Of a stretch of 5,928 nucleotides of DNA, positions 1-5,920 are shown one piece after another. The notes under the pieces were generated by a model. It ran no database searches and was not told the origin of the DNA. It was given only the letters and a program-made list of their open reading frames with translations. A program made the position numbers and the translations under genes. Where the stretch lies: positions 1 to 5,928 of the forward strand of contig SLLY01000052.1 of NCBI GenBank assembly GCA_007133845.1. Reading direction: 5' to 3'. Source of the DNA: Candidatus Woesearchaeota archaeon (GTDB lineage Archaea > Nanobdellota > Nanobdellia > CSSed11-243R1). Within the stretch, counting starts at the first letter, position 1, and each line of letters begins with the position of its first letter.

Positions 1-222
1 GAGTTCTTCGTATGTTTTATTTATTGTTTCGAATGTTCCTGTCCATTCTACAGGTTGGTTTAGAATTATTTCTGAGTATGTGAAATGTTGCGGTATTGGT
101 TTTGGTGTTTCGTATATGAATCTCCCTTCTATTGAAATATCACCAATATTTATAGCAAACACACTAATTAAAGCTACTATAGAAAATACAATTAATATTT
201 TCACTAAAGTTTCATTTTCCAT
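1..222 (-). CDS. Partial gene: N-terminus of a membrane-anchored or exported protein of unknown function
   Basis: I do not recognise this protein. An open frame starts at ATG 222 and runs through 74 codons to the left edge without a stop, so the C-terminus is missing. Residues 6-26 form one hydrophobic segment (LVKILIVFSIVALISVFAIN) after a short N-terminus with one Lys, typical of a signal peptide or N-terminal anchor. There is no lipobox Cys. The rest (residues 27-74) is polar, with several Pro, aromatic residues and an NKT sequon at 68-70, and would face the outside of the membrane. The gene begins 60 bp after the ATPase stop. A TATA-like box 30-38 bp upstream of the start supports its own promoter and a nearly leaderless mRNA. 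No Shine-Dalgarno sequence is visible, which fits that. The frame, signal-like segment and promoter together make it a likely real gene; its role cannot be told from this fragment. Confidence 0.72.
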   Translation of the reverse strand, partial: MENETLVKILIVFSIVALISVFAINIGDISIEGRFIYETPKPIPQHFTYSEIILNQPVEWTGTFETINKTYEEL

Positions 223-252
223 ATTATTACTACTAAGTTTTAGTACTTTTTA

Positions 253-268
253 ATTTATATGTGTTTCA
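253..268 (-). promoter_or_regulatory. Candidate archaeal promoter (BRE + TATA box) for the gene starting at 222
   Basis: On the minus strand ATATAAAT (260-253) is preceded by the purine-rich GAAAC (268-264), matching the archaeal BRE-TATA arrangement. Transcription starting about 25-27 bp after the TATA centre would begin near 230, leaving a leader of about 8 nt before ATG 222. No T-tract follows the upstream ATPase stop at 283, so readthrough from the operon is also possible. This is by pattern only; A/T-rich spacers give chance TATA matches. Confidence 0.45.
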
Positions 269-271
269 CAT
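259..271. repeat. Short inverted repeat ATGTG-TTT-CACAT abutting the TATA box
   Basis: Positions 259-263 (ATGTG) and 267-271 (CACAT) are perfect 5-bp inverted arms around TTT. The palindrome covers the BRE position and touches the upstream end of the TATA-like box for the gene starting at 222. A repressor bound here would compete with TFB/TBP, so an operator is possible. Five-bp arms can occur by chance, and no second copy was seen in the window. Confidence 0.3.
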
Positions 272-282
272 TTAAATATTTT

Positions 283-2967
283 TTATATTTTAAGTTTATT
301 GAACAGTCTTGGAGATATTAAAAGGGCCGTTACACCGAAAATTGCAATCATACCCCAGTCAAACAAATTAAGAGGAACTGTTTGAAATATATTTTGGAAA
401 AATGGTGTATATATAACTACTATTTGAAGTAAAAAAGACGACATTACTCCAAGCAATAAATATTTGTTGCTAAATGGTTTTGACTCGAGCAGACTTTTTG
501 TTTCCGACCTACAATTAAAAACCAATAAAAGTATGAAAACAACAATTGTCGTAAAAACAATTGTTCTTGTTTTTTCTATTTCAAATTGAAGACTCCACAA
601 AAATGATATTATTACAACAAAACACATCAGACTCACTATAGTAAGAAAAAACGGTAGAAGTGAGCGAATTATATTCTCGTCCTTATCTCTTGGTTTTCTT
701 TTCATTATATCTTCTTCTGCCGGATCTATTGCCAATGCGGTTGCTGGCAGCGTGGAGGTTACAAAATTTATCCATAGGATTTGAAGAGGTAAAAGTGGAA
801 GTGGCAAACCTGCGACAGCCGCAAAAGATATTACGCCTATTTCTGAAAAGTTGGATGAAAGTTGTAAACGGACAAATTTTTTTATGTTATCATAAATTCT
901 TCTTCCGCCTTCCACCGCGCTAATTATAGTCGAGTAATTATCATCTTCTATAACCATGTCGCTTGCTTGTTTTGCAACATCGGTGCCTTTCAGTCCCATC
1001 GAAACTCCTATATGTGCTCTTTTTAATGCGGGAGCATCATTAACACCATCTCCAGTCATTGCAACAACGTGTCCTATTTCGTCGAATGCCTGAGTTATTT
1101 TTACTTTATGTTCAGGAGAAACTCTTGAAAAAACCGCCACATTTTCAACGATACCTTCCAATTCTTTTACAGTCATTGCGTCAAGTTCGGCTCCAGTAAC
1201 AACCATTTTTCCTTCTTCCATTATGCCAATCTGTTTCGCTATTGCAACAGCCGTTATTTTATGATCTCCTGTTACCATTACTGTTTTTATTCCAGCTTTT
1301 TTTGCACTTTCAATAGCTTCTTTAGCATTTTCTCTTGGTGGATCAATCATACCTGCAAATCCTACGAAAATTAATTTTCTCTCTAGATCTTTTTTGCCAT
1401 GTTTCTTTTCTTTTGGAATTTTTCTGTATGCAAAACCTAAAACTCTAAGTGGTTCTCCAGCCATATCATCAGAGATTTTCTGAAGTTTTTTTCTTTCTGA
1501 ATCTGTAAGTTTTTTTATTTTATTTTTTTCAAATATGTGTGTTGAATTTTGGAGAATTCTTTCGGGAGCTCCCTTAACATAAGACACAATATTATTTTTA
1601 TTGGTGTATGCTACAGCCATTATTTTTCTTTGTGATGAGAATGGAATTTTATCTTCAGGAGTTAGTCTTTCTCTGAATTTTTTATAGTCGAAATTTGCTT
1701 TCCTTGATAAAGTAATTAATGCACCCTCAGTAGGACTGCCTACAACATTCCAACCTTTTTCTTGTATTATTTCAGAACTATTGCAGAGCGCACTTATTTC
1801 AATAAGTTTTTTCAGTGATTTTTTTTTAGATGGATTTATTTTTTTGTCATTTATAAAAAAATCTCCTACTGGTTCATATCCCGTTCCGCTAACTTTTACA
1901 AATTGATTATTAGTAAATATTTTTTCTACAGTCATTTCATTTTTTGTTAAAGTTCCAGTTTTATCTGTGCAAATAACCGTTGTTGAACCGAGTGTTTCAA
2001 CAGCCATAAGTTTTCTGAGTATGGCATTTTTTTTAGCCATTGCTTGAACTCCAAAAGCAAGTGCAAGTGTAACAACAATAGGTAATCCTTCAGGTACTGC
2101 CGAAACAGCCATGGCAATAGCAAGAACAAAAAGTTCCATCGGCGTTCTTGTATGTAAATATAAATTTAGTAAAAAAACTATGATGACTATAAATAAAATT
2201 ATTAAACCGAGATTTTTTCCCAGAGAATCTATTTTCTTTTTGAGGGGTGTATCTTCTCTTTTGGTTTCTTCAACAAGCCCTGCAATCCTACCTATCTCGG
2301 TTTCCATGCCTGTTCTGACTACTACACCTCGTGCTTCTCCGTTTGCAACATAAGTTCCTGAAAAAACCATATTTTTTATTTCAGAAGTTGGGATATCTTT
2401 TTTTGTAACTCTTGCTTCTTTTGAAACTGGGAGAGATTCACCAGTTAGCATGCTTTCGTCTATTTTTAATTCACTTGTTTCAAATAAATATAAATCTGCA
2501 GGAACTTGTTTTCCTTCGGACAAATAAACTACATCTCCAGGAACTACTTCTTTCGTCAGTATCTGTTTTTTTTCTCCGTCTCTGAAAACAATTGCTTTGG
2601 GAGATGTCATTTTTCTTAGAGCTTCTATTGCTTTTTCTGCTTTGAACTCTTGAAAAAATCCGAGAGAAGCATTGCCCATTAATATAAGAAAAATTACTAT
2701 TGCTTCGACAAGTTCTCCTATTGCGAGAGAAAAAATTGCTGCTATAATAAGAATAATTATTAGAAATGATTTGAATTGGTGCAAAAAAAGTTCGACTGGT
2801 TTTATTTTTTTCTCTTTTTGAAGTTCGTTTGTTCCAAACCGTTCCAATCTTTCTTGAACTTCAATTGAATTCAAACCTTTTTCTGATGTGTTTAAAAGTT
2901 CGAATACTTTTTCTTGATTTATTGAATGCCATGCTTTTTCTTTTGATTGTTTATGCATTTGCATCAC
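283..2967 (-). CDS. Type II (SERCA-like) P-type cation-transporting ATPase, ion uncertain
   Basis: This is an integral membrane pump that couples ATP hydrolysis, through a phospho-aspartate intermediate, to cation transport. Residues about 12-75 form the cation-ATPase N-terminal domain. The actuator loop carries TGES (175-178). The phosphorylation motif is DKTGTLT (335-341, Asp335). The nucleotide domain has KGAPE (465-469). The hinge has DPPR (542-545), TGD (566-568) and TGDGVND (638-644). Ten membrane helices are visible: M1-M2 near 66-104, M3-M4 near 254-305, M5-M10 between about 702 and 886. At 894 residues it is a normal full length. Of the SERCA ion ligands, M4 PEGLP (Glu293) and M5 Asn706/Glu709 are kept. 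The M6 Asp800 position is Ser738 and the M8 Glu908 position is Ile812, so calcium cannot be assumed. The longest frame starts at GTG 2967; ATG 2964 (one-base overlap with the previous stop) and ATG 2958 (four bases after GTGAT) are better starts. It is the third gene of the RuBisCO operon. Confidence 0.93.
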   Translation of the reverse strand: MMQMHKQSKEKAWHSINQEKVFELLNTSEKGLNSIEVQERLERFGTNELQKEKKIKPVELFLHQFKSFLIIILIIAAIFSLAIGELVEAIVIFLILMGNASLGFFQEFKAEKAIEALRKMTSPKAIVFRDGEKKQILTKEVVPGDVVYLSEGKQVPADLYLFETSELKIDESMLTGESLPVSKEARVTKKDIPTSEIKNMVFSGTYVANGEARGVVVRTGMETEIGRIAGLVEETKREDTPLKKKIDSLGKNLGLIILFIVIIVFLLNLYLHTRTPMELFVLAIAMAVSAVPEGLPIVVTLALAFGVQAMAKKNAILRKLMAVETLGSTTVICTDKTGTLTKNEMTVEKIFTNNQFVKVSGTGYEPVGDFFINDKKINPSKKKSLKKLIEISALCNSSEIIQEKGWNVVGSPTEGALITLSRKANFDYKKFRERLTPEDKIPFSSQRKIMAVAYTNKNNIVSYVKGAPERILQNSTHIFEKNKIKKLTDSERKKLQKISDDMAGEPLRVLGFAYRKIPKEKKHGKKDLERKLIFVGFAGMIDPPRENAKEAIESAKKAGIKTVMVTGDHKITAVAIAKQIGIMEEGKMVVTGAELDAMTVKELEGIVENVAVFSRVSPEHKVKITQAFDEIGHVVAMTGDGVNDAPALKRAHIGVSMGLKGTDVAKQASDMVIEDDNYSTIISAVEGGRRIYDNIKKFVRLQLSSNFSEIGVISFAAVAGLPLPLLPLQILWINFVTSTLPATALAIDPAEEDIMKRKPRDKDENIIRSLLPFFLTIVSLMCFVVIISFLWSLQFEIEKTRTIVFTTIVVFILLLVFNCRSETKSLLESKPFSNKYLLLGVMSSFLLQIVVIYTPFFQNIFQTVPLNLFDWGMIAIFGVTALLISPRLFNKLKI

Positions 2968-2969
2968 TC
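2963..2969 (-). promoter_or_regulatory. Ribosome binding site spanning the AMP phosphorylase stop, for the ATPase
   Basis: GAGTGAT on the minus strand (2969-2963) contains the TGA stop of the AMP phosphorylase gene (2966-2964). GTGAT pairs with the archaeal 16S 3' end (…ATCACCTCCT). It lies four bases before ATG 2958, a usual distance for a GGTGAT-type site, and favours that start (891 residues) over GTG 2967 or ATG 2964. Termination-reinitiation at ATG 2964 (TGATG) remains possible. Confidence 0.5.
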
Positions 2970-4466
2970 AATTTGTATAACGTCCATTCTTTTCATAATT
3001 TCTATAGCTCTTTGAATTTTTCTTTCACTTCTGGAATAAATTGTAAATATTTTTTCTCCTTCATTAACTGAATCTCCATAATTTTTATATATATACATTC
3101 CAGCTTCTTTGTCTGTTGGACATCCACAAGATTTTGCTATTTTAGAAATTGCTAAATTGTTAACGTTTGAAATTTTTCCTGTTTTTTCAGCTTCATAATT
3201 ACAAGTGTATTCCCCTAATTCTAAATCTTCAGGTTGTATATCTGGATTTCCTTTTTGTGCTTTAATAATTTCTTTGAATTTTTCATATGCTTTTCCATTT
3301 TCTATTTGTTTATCTGCAATTTTTTGTCCATCTCCTGATTTTGCAACTCCGCATAATTCCAAAAGTTTTCCTGCTAGTATCGTTCCTTTTTTTCTTAAAT
3401 CCATTGGAGCCCTTTCATCTTTTTGAAAAACCCAAAGTATATCCCTAGCTTCTAAATTTGGTCCAATTCCTTTTCCAATAGGCTGATTACCATCTGTAAT
3501 CGTAGTTTTTGTTTTTATATCGAATCTGCTTGCAAGTCTTTGAAATTCTCTTTCCATGTGTCTTGCCTCTCCAAGTGATTGAAGTTTGGCTTCATACCCT
3601 ATTGGTAAATCGAAAATCACATGATTACTTGATGCTGCTACTTTTTTTGCCATAACAGATGCAAGCATAAGTCCTTCTGGATCTAATGAAAGTGGATGTC
3701 TAACACGAACTAATTTATCGTCTGCAGAAGCAAAATTTACAGCTCCACCCCAAACTATGCATCCGTTTGTTTTCTTAACTATTTTTTTAATTTCATCGAT
3801 TGAAAATGAAACTTCGGAAAAAACTTCCATAGTGTCTGCAGTTCCAGCTGGTGAAGTAATAGAACGGCTTGATGTTTTTGGAATTGTAACGCCGAGTGAT
3901 GCAAGTATTGGAACTATTATCATTGTAGTTCTATTTCCAGGCACTCCTCCGATACAATGTTTATCTGCTACGACCTTTTTTTTCATATTTAATGTATCTC
4001 CTGTATTTACTATAGCTCTTGTAAGATTTTCAGTTTCTTCTAAGCTTAATCCTATAATATATGATGCTGCAACAAAAGATGCCATCTCTACATCTGTTAA
4101 TCTATCATAAACAATATCACATACAATAGTATCTATCTCTTCTTTGCTCAATTCTTCTCTATCCATTTTTTTTCTTATATATTTAGTAGATTCTGGTTTT
4201 CCAATAGGAGTTATTTCTACAATTTCTCCTTTTGAAACTTTTAATATTTTCCACACATCATCAAATATGCCTACTTCTTCTTTTGTTATTACTTTATTAG
4301 AAACGTCAACTGATGCAACGACAAATTTATTTTTAAATGAAATCTTTACACGATCCATGCCTCGGATATCATTTTCTTTTGCAAATTCATTATGAAGAGT
4401 TATTACTGGGATTCCTCCTGTTGCAACTTCAATATGTTTTGCTTTTAACTTAAACAAATTTATCAC
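2964..4466 (-). CDS. deoA: AMP phosphorylase (archaeal thymidine phosphorylase-like), AMP pathway
   Basis: The family converts AMP (also CMP or UMP) and phosphate to the free base and ribose-1,5-bisphosphate, the first step of the cytosolic AMP pathway that feeds RuBisCO. At 500 residues it has the archaeal layout. Residues 1-90 are the N-terminal extension absent from bacterial thymidine phosphorylases. The all-helical domain follows (about 95-160). The phosphate-binding loop is DKHCIGGVPGN (168-178). KTSSRSITSPAGTAD (197-211) is the next conserved block. WGGAVNFASADD (239-250) and QPIGKGIGPNLEAR (328-341) follow. Residues about 425-495 are the pyrimidine-nucleoside phosphorylase C-terminal domain. 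The longest frame starts at GTG 4466 and overlaps the RuBisCO stop by four bases. TTG 4457, four bases after a GTGAT site, is an alternative giving M-F-K-L-K-A, close to how related enzymes begin. Position 171 is Cys where the Thermococcus enzyme, as I recall it, has Ser. The RuBisCO neighbour favours AMP phosphorylase over thymidine phosphorylase. Confidence 0.93.
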   Translation of the reverse strand: MINLFKLKAKHIEVATGGIPVITLHNEFAKENDIRGMDRVKISFKNKFVVASVDVSNKVITKEEVGIFDDVWKILKVSKGEIVEITPIGKPESTKYIRKKMDREELSKEEIDTIVCDIVYDRLTDVEMASFVAASYIIGLSLEETENLTRAIVNTGDTLNMKKKVVADKHCIGGVPGNRTTMIIVPILASLGVTIPKTSSRSITSPAGTADTMEVFSEVSFSIDEIKKIVKKTNGCIVWGGAVNFASADDKLVRVRHPLSLDPEGLMLASVMAKKVAASSNHVIFDLPIGYEAKLQSLGEARHMEREFQRLASRFDIKTKTTITDGNQPIGKGIGPNLEARDILWVFQKDERAPMDLRKKGTILAGKLLELCGVAKSGDGQKIADKQIENGKAYEKFKEIIKAQKGNPDIQPEDLELGEYTCNYEAEKTGKISNVNNLAISKIAKSCGCPTDKEAGMYIYKNYGDSVNEGEKIFTIYSRSERKIQRAIEIMKRMDVIQIE

Positions 4467-4468
4467 TC
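4462..4468 (-). promoter_or_regulatory. Ribosome binding site spanning the RuBisCO stop, for deoA
   Basis: GAGTGAT on the minus strand (4468-4462) includes the TGA stop of the RuBisCO gene (4465-4463). GTGAT matches the complement of the archaeal 16S 3' end and is followed after four bases (AAAT) by TTG 4457. A second match, GGTGA (4471-4467), sits directly against GTG 4466, which is too close to serve that codon. The arrangement implies translational coupling and makes TTG 4457 a credible start. Confidence 0.45.
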
Positions 4469-5749
4469 ACCATATACTCCCCATTTATCTATTGCTTTTT
4501 TTAATTCTGGGTGTGTTTTTGCATATTCTTTTAAAGATTGATTTTTCATTACGGCATCAATCGCTTGTCTTACTGCAACTGAACCTACTCTAGTTCCATC
4601 TGGGTGTCCATGTGCACCACCACCTGCTTGTATTATTATATCGTTCCCAAAAAATTTCATAAGTGCGGGAATGTGCCCTGGATGAAGTCCTCCTGAGCAA
4701 ACTGAAAAAACTGGTTTCATTTTTCCCCAATTTTGTGAAAATGTTTTTTTTGTTTCTGGAACTCTTTGTTTTTCTATGTTGTCTAAGATTGTTCTTATCT
4801 CTTTTTTTTCTCCTTCCATTTTTCCAACTGCCGTACCTATGTGAAGTTGATCCATACCCACTAATCTCGAACATTGTGCAATTGCAAGCATTGACATTCC
4901 GTGTTCTTTATTTCTTGTTAAAGCAGCGTGCATAGCTCTGTGTCCGTGAAGTACTAATTTTAATCTTTCATTTTCATTTCTAAGTGTTTGAAGTGCACTC
5001 CAACCAACAGTAAGAACATCAACCATCAAATATTCATTCCCTAGTTCTTTTAGATACTCTGCTCTTTTTATCATTTCATTTGTTTCTGCTGTTACATTTG
5101 CCATGTAAATCTTTTTTTCACCTGTTTCTTTCTCTGCTTTATTTTTTAATTTGATTGTTTCTCTTGCTCTTTTTTTAAATTCATTAAAACTCTTGCTAGT
5201 TAGATTTTCATCATCCTTTACTATATCTAATCCGCCCATCCATGCTTCATAAGCAACTTTTGCATGTTCTTTTTCATTTAAACCTAATTTAGGTTTAACT
5301 ATAGTTCCTGCAAGTGGACGTTTTTTCACACCTACTATTTTTCTAACTCCATTAATACCAAACTTTGGTCCTTTGAAAGAATTAATAATTTTTTTTGGCC
5401 ATTGTATGTCTTCTAATCTTAGTGTTTCCAATTCACTCATGCCATATATATTTCCGGCGATTGAAGAAAGTATTTGTGCCATATTTCCTGGTTCAAATAA
5501 TTCAGAAGGATAAGCTATTTTCGCATAGTTTCCTTTTATTTCAAAAACTTTTGCACCTAATTTTAATTGTCTTTTTTCAGAAATGGTTGATAAATCAGTC
5601 CATGTTCCTGTTGATGATTCTGAAGCAATTGCACCTGCAACTTCTTTTTTAGATTTTCCCTTCCTAGGTTTAAATCTGAATAAACAAACTAAATCATTTT
5701 TTGTTGGTTTATAATCCAAATTTAAATATTTTAAATAACCTTTTACCAT
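4463..5749 (-). CDS. rbcL: Form III ribulose-1,5-bisphosphate carboxylase/oxygenase large subunit
   Basis: It carboxylates ribulose-1,5-bisphosphate to two 3-phosphoglycerates; in archaea with AMP phosphorylase it works in nucleotide salvage rather than the Calvin cycle. All key residues (spinach numbering in brackets) are present: Glu44 (60) and Thr49 (65) in ESSTGTWT; Asn100 (123); Thr149, Lys152, Lys154 (173, 175, 177) in GTIVKPKLGL; the carbamylated Lys178 with Asp180 and Glu181 (201, 203, 204) in VKDDENLTS; His270 and Arg271 (294, 295); His303 (327); loop-6 Lys310 (334) in VGKMEGE; Ser352 (379); Gly376-Gly378 in QAGGG. It is therefore a true RuBisCO, not a RuBisCO-like protein. Its 428 residues fit archaeal form III without a small subunit, and none is encoded here. 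The sequence looks closer to what I recall of the Methanocaldococcus jannaschii enzyme than the Thermococcus one; the III subgroup needs a tree. ATG 5749 is chosen for the upstream AGGTGG. It is the first gene of the operon with deoA and the ATPase. Confidence 0.97.
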   Translation of the reverse strand: MVKGYLKYLNLDYKPTKNDLVCLFRFKPRKGKSKKEVAGAIASESSTGTWTDLSTISEKRQLKLGAKVFEIKGNYAKIAYPSELFEPGNMAQILSSIAGNIYGMSELETLRLEDIQWPKKIINSFKGPKFGINGVRKIVGVKKRPLAGTIVKPKLGLNEKEHAKVAYEAWMGGLDIVKDDENLTSKSFNEFKKRARETIKLKNKAEKETGEKKIYMANVTAETNEMIKRAEYLKELGNEYLMVDVLTVGWSALQTLRNENERLKLVLHGHRAMHAALTRNKEHGMSMLAIAQCSRLVGMDQLHIGTAVGKMEGEKKEIRTILDNIEKQRVPETKKTFSQNWGKMKPVFSVCSGGLHPGHIPALMKFFGNDIIIQAGGGAHGHPDGTRVGSVAVRQAIDAVMKNQSLKEYAKTHPELKKAIDKWGVYGE

Positions 5750-5753
5750 AAAA

Positions 5754-5759
5754 CCACCT
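5754..5759 (-). promoter_or_regulatory. Ribosome binding site of rbcL
   Basis: AGGTGG on the minus strand (5759-5754), followed by TTTT and ATG 5749. AGGTG matches the complement of the archaeal 16S 3' end. The distance from GTG to the start codon (five bases) nearly equals the six seen at the two downstream junctions. It fixes the RuBisCO start. Confidence 0.7.
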
Positions 5760-5781
5760 AGAATAATTAAATCGTGATATG

Positions 5782-5802
5782 TTTTAAACTTTTTTAAAAA
5801 AG
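5782..5802 (-). promoter_or_regulatory. Candidate TATA-type promoter of the rbcL-deoA-ATPase operon
   Basis: The only gap upstream of the operon holds a perfect 14-bp palindrome CTTTTTTAAAAAAG (5802-5789), followed by TTTAAAA (5788-5782) on the minus strand. Using the T6A6 centre as TATA box, transcription would start near 5770 and give a leader of about 20 nt that includes AGGTGG. Using TTTAAAA, the start would fall near 5759, on the ribosome binding site itself, which is less likely. Readthrough from the small upstream gene could also serve the operon. Confidence 0.38.
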
Positions 5803-5803
5803 A
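5796..5803 (-). terminator. T-tract terminator after the small zinc-finger gene
   Basis: The stop codon TAA (5806-5804) is followed immediately by TCTTTTTT (5803-5796) on the minus strand. Archaeal RNA polymerase can terminate at such runs without a hairpin. The run forms half of the T6A6 palindrome that may also serve as the next promoter, so end and start signals would overlap. Confidence 0.4.
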
Positions 5804-5920
5804 TTACATGTATTTTTTATGATTTTTACCAATTTTAGAAATCGTTTTATGATTTCTTTTACACTTCTTGCAATAGTACATGCCTTTTTGTTTTTTTTCT
5901 TTTGGCTTATTCACATTCAT
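5804..5920 (-). CDS. Small Lys-rich Cys/His zinc-finger protein, 38 residues, possibly N-terminally incomplete
   Basis: ATG 5920 to TAA 5804 encodes 38 residues. The first 13 are mostly Lys and polar residues. Then comes YYCKKCKRNHKTISKIGKNH (15-34), with Cys17-x2-Cys20, His24 and His34. That is a plausible CCHH zinc site in a strongly basic protein, suggesting RNA, DNA or ribosome binding. The S-x-I-G-x2-H-x2-Y ending resembles short archaeal zinc proteins I have seen, but I cannot name a family. The frame has no stop between ATG 5920 and the right edge, and no ribosome binding site shows in the eight bases available, so the true start may lie outside. It ends 54 bp before RuBisCO on the same strand, with a T-tract after the stop, so it may be a separate transcript. 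It is short, but the paired metal ligands make chance unlikely. Confidence 0.65.
   Translation of the reverse strand: MNVNKPKEKKQKGMYYCKKCKRNHKTISKIGKNHKKYM

Noticed and set aside
283..2967. Mg2+ importer (MgtA/P3B) or plasma-membrane H+-ATPase (P3A) identity for the pump
   Set aside because: M4 PEGLP, M5 SSNxxE and the M6 ILWINFVT pattern with ten helices place it in the SERCA-like type II group; only the exact ion is in doubt.
2964..4466. Annotation as a bacterial thymidine phosphorylase
   Set aside because: The roughly 90-residue N-terminal extension, 500-residue length and coupling to form III RuBisCO fit archaeal AMP phosphorylase better. Substrate remains untested.
660..4935. Plus-strand open frames, for example 660-923, 2111-2353, 3205-3426, 3757-4110, 4144-4395 and 4663-4935, and minus-strand frames 1947-2129 and 4590-4874
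   Set aside because: All lie inside strongly supported genes in another frame, show low-complexity composition with no domain, and lack ribosome binding sites. They are shadows.
5280..5296. Near-perfect inverted repeat AAACCTAA-T-TTAGGTTT inside rbcL
   Set aside because: It covers the codons for the conserved KPKLGL catalytic segment, so protein constraint plus A/T-rich codon choice explains it. A regulatory role is not needed.
4463..5749. Possibility that the RuBisCO is a non-carboxylating RuBisCO-like protein (form IV)
   Set aside because: All residues for carbamylation, metal and substrate binding are present, including Lys178, Asp180, Glu181, Lys152, His270 and loop-6 Lys310. Form IV proteins lack several of these.
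5815..5855. Direct repeat TTTTATGATTT at 5815 and 5845 considered as a CRISPR or regulatory repeat
   Set aside because: Only two 11-bp copies exist and both fall in frame in the small zinc protein, encoding the repeated KNHK-like units. Coding explains them.
5891..5898. Eight-base T run (poly-A on the coding strand) in the small gene and similar runs in the long genes, as frameshift sites
   Set aside because: The reading frames continue unbroken across these runs and encode Lys-rich stretches expected in an AT-rich genome. No alternative frame product is evident.
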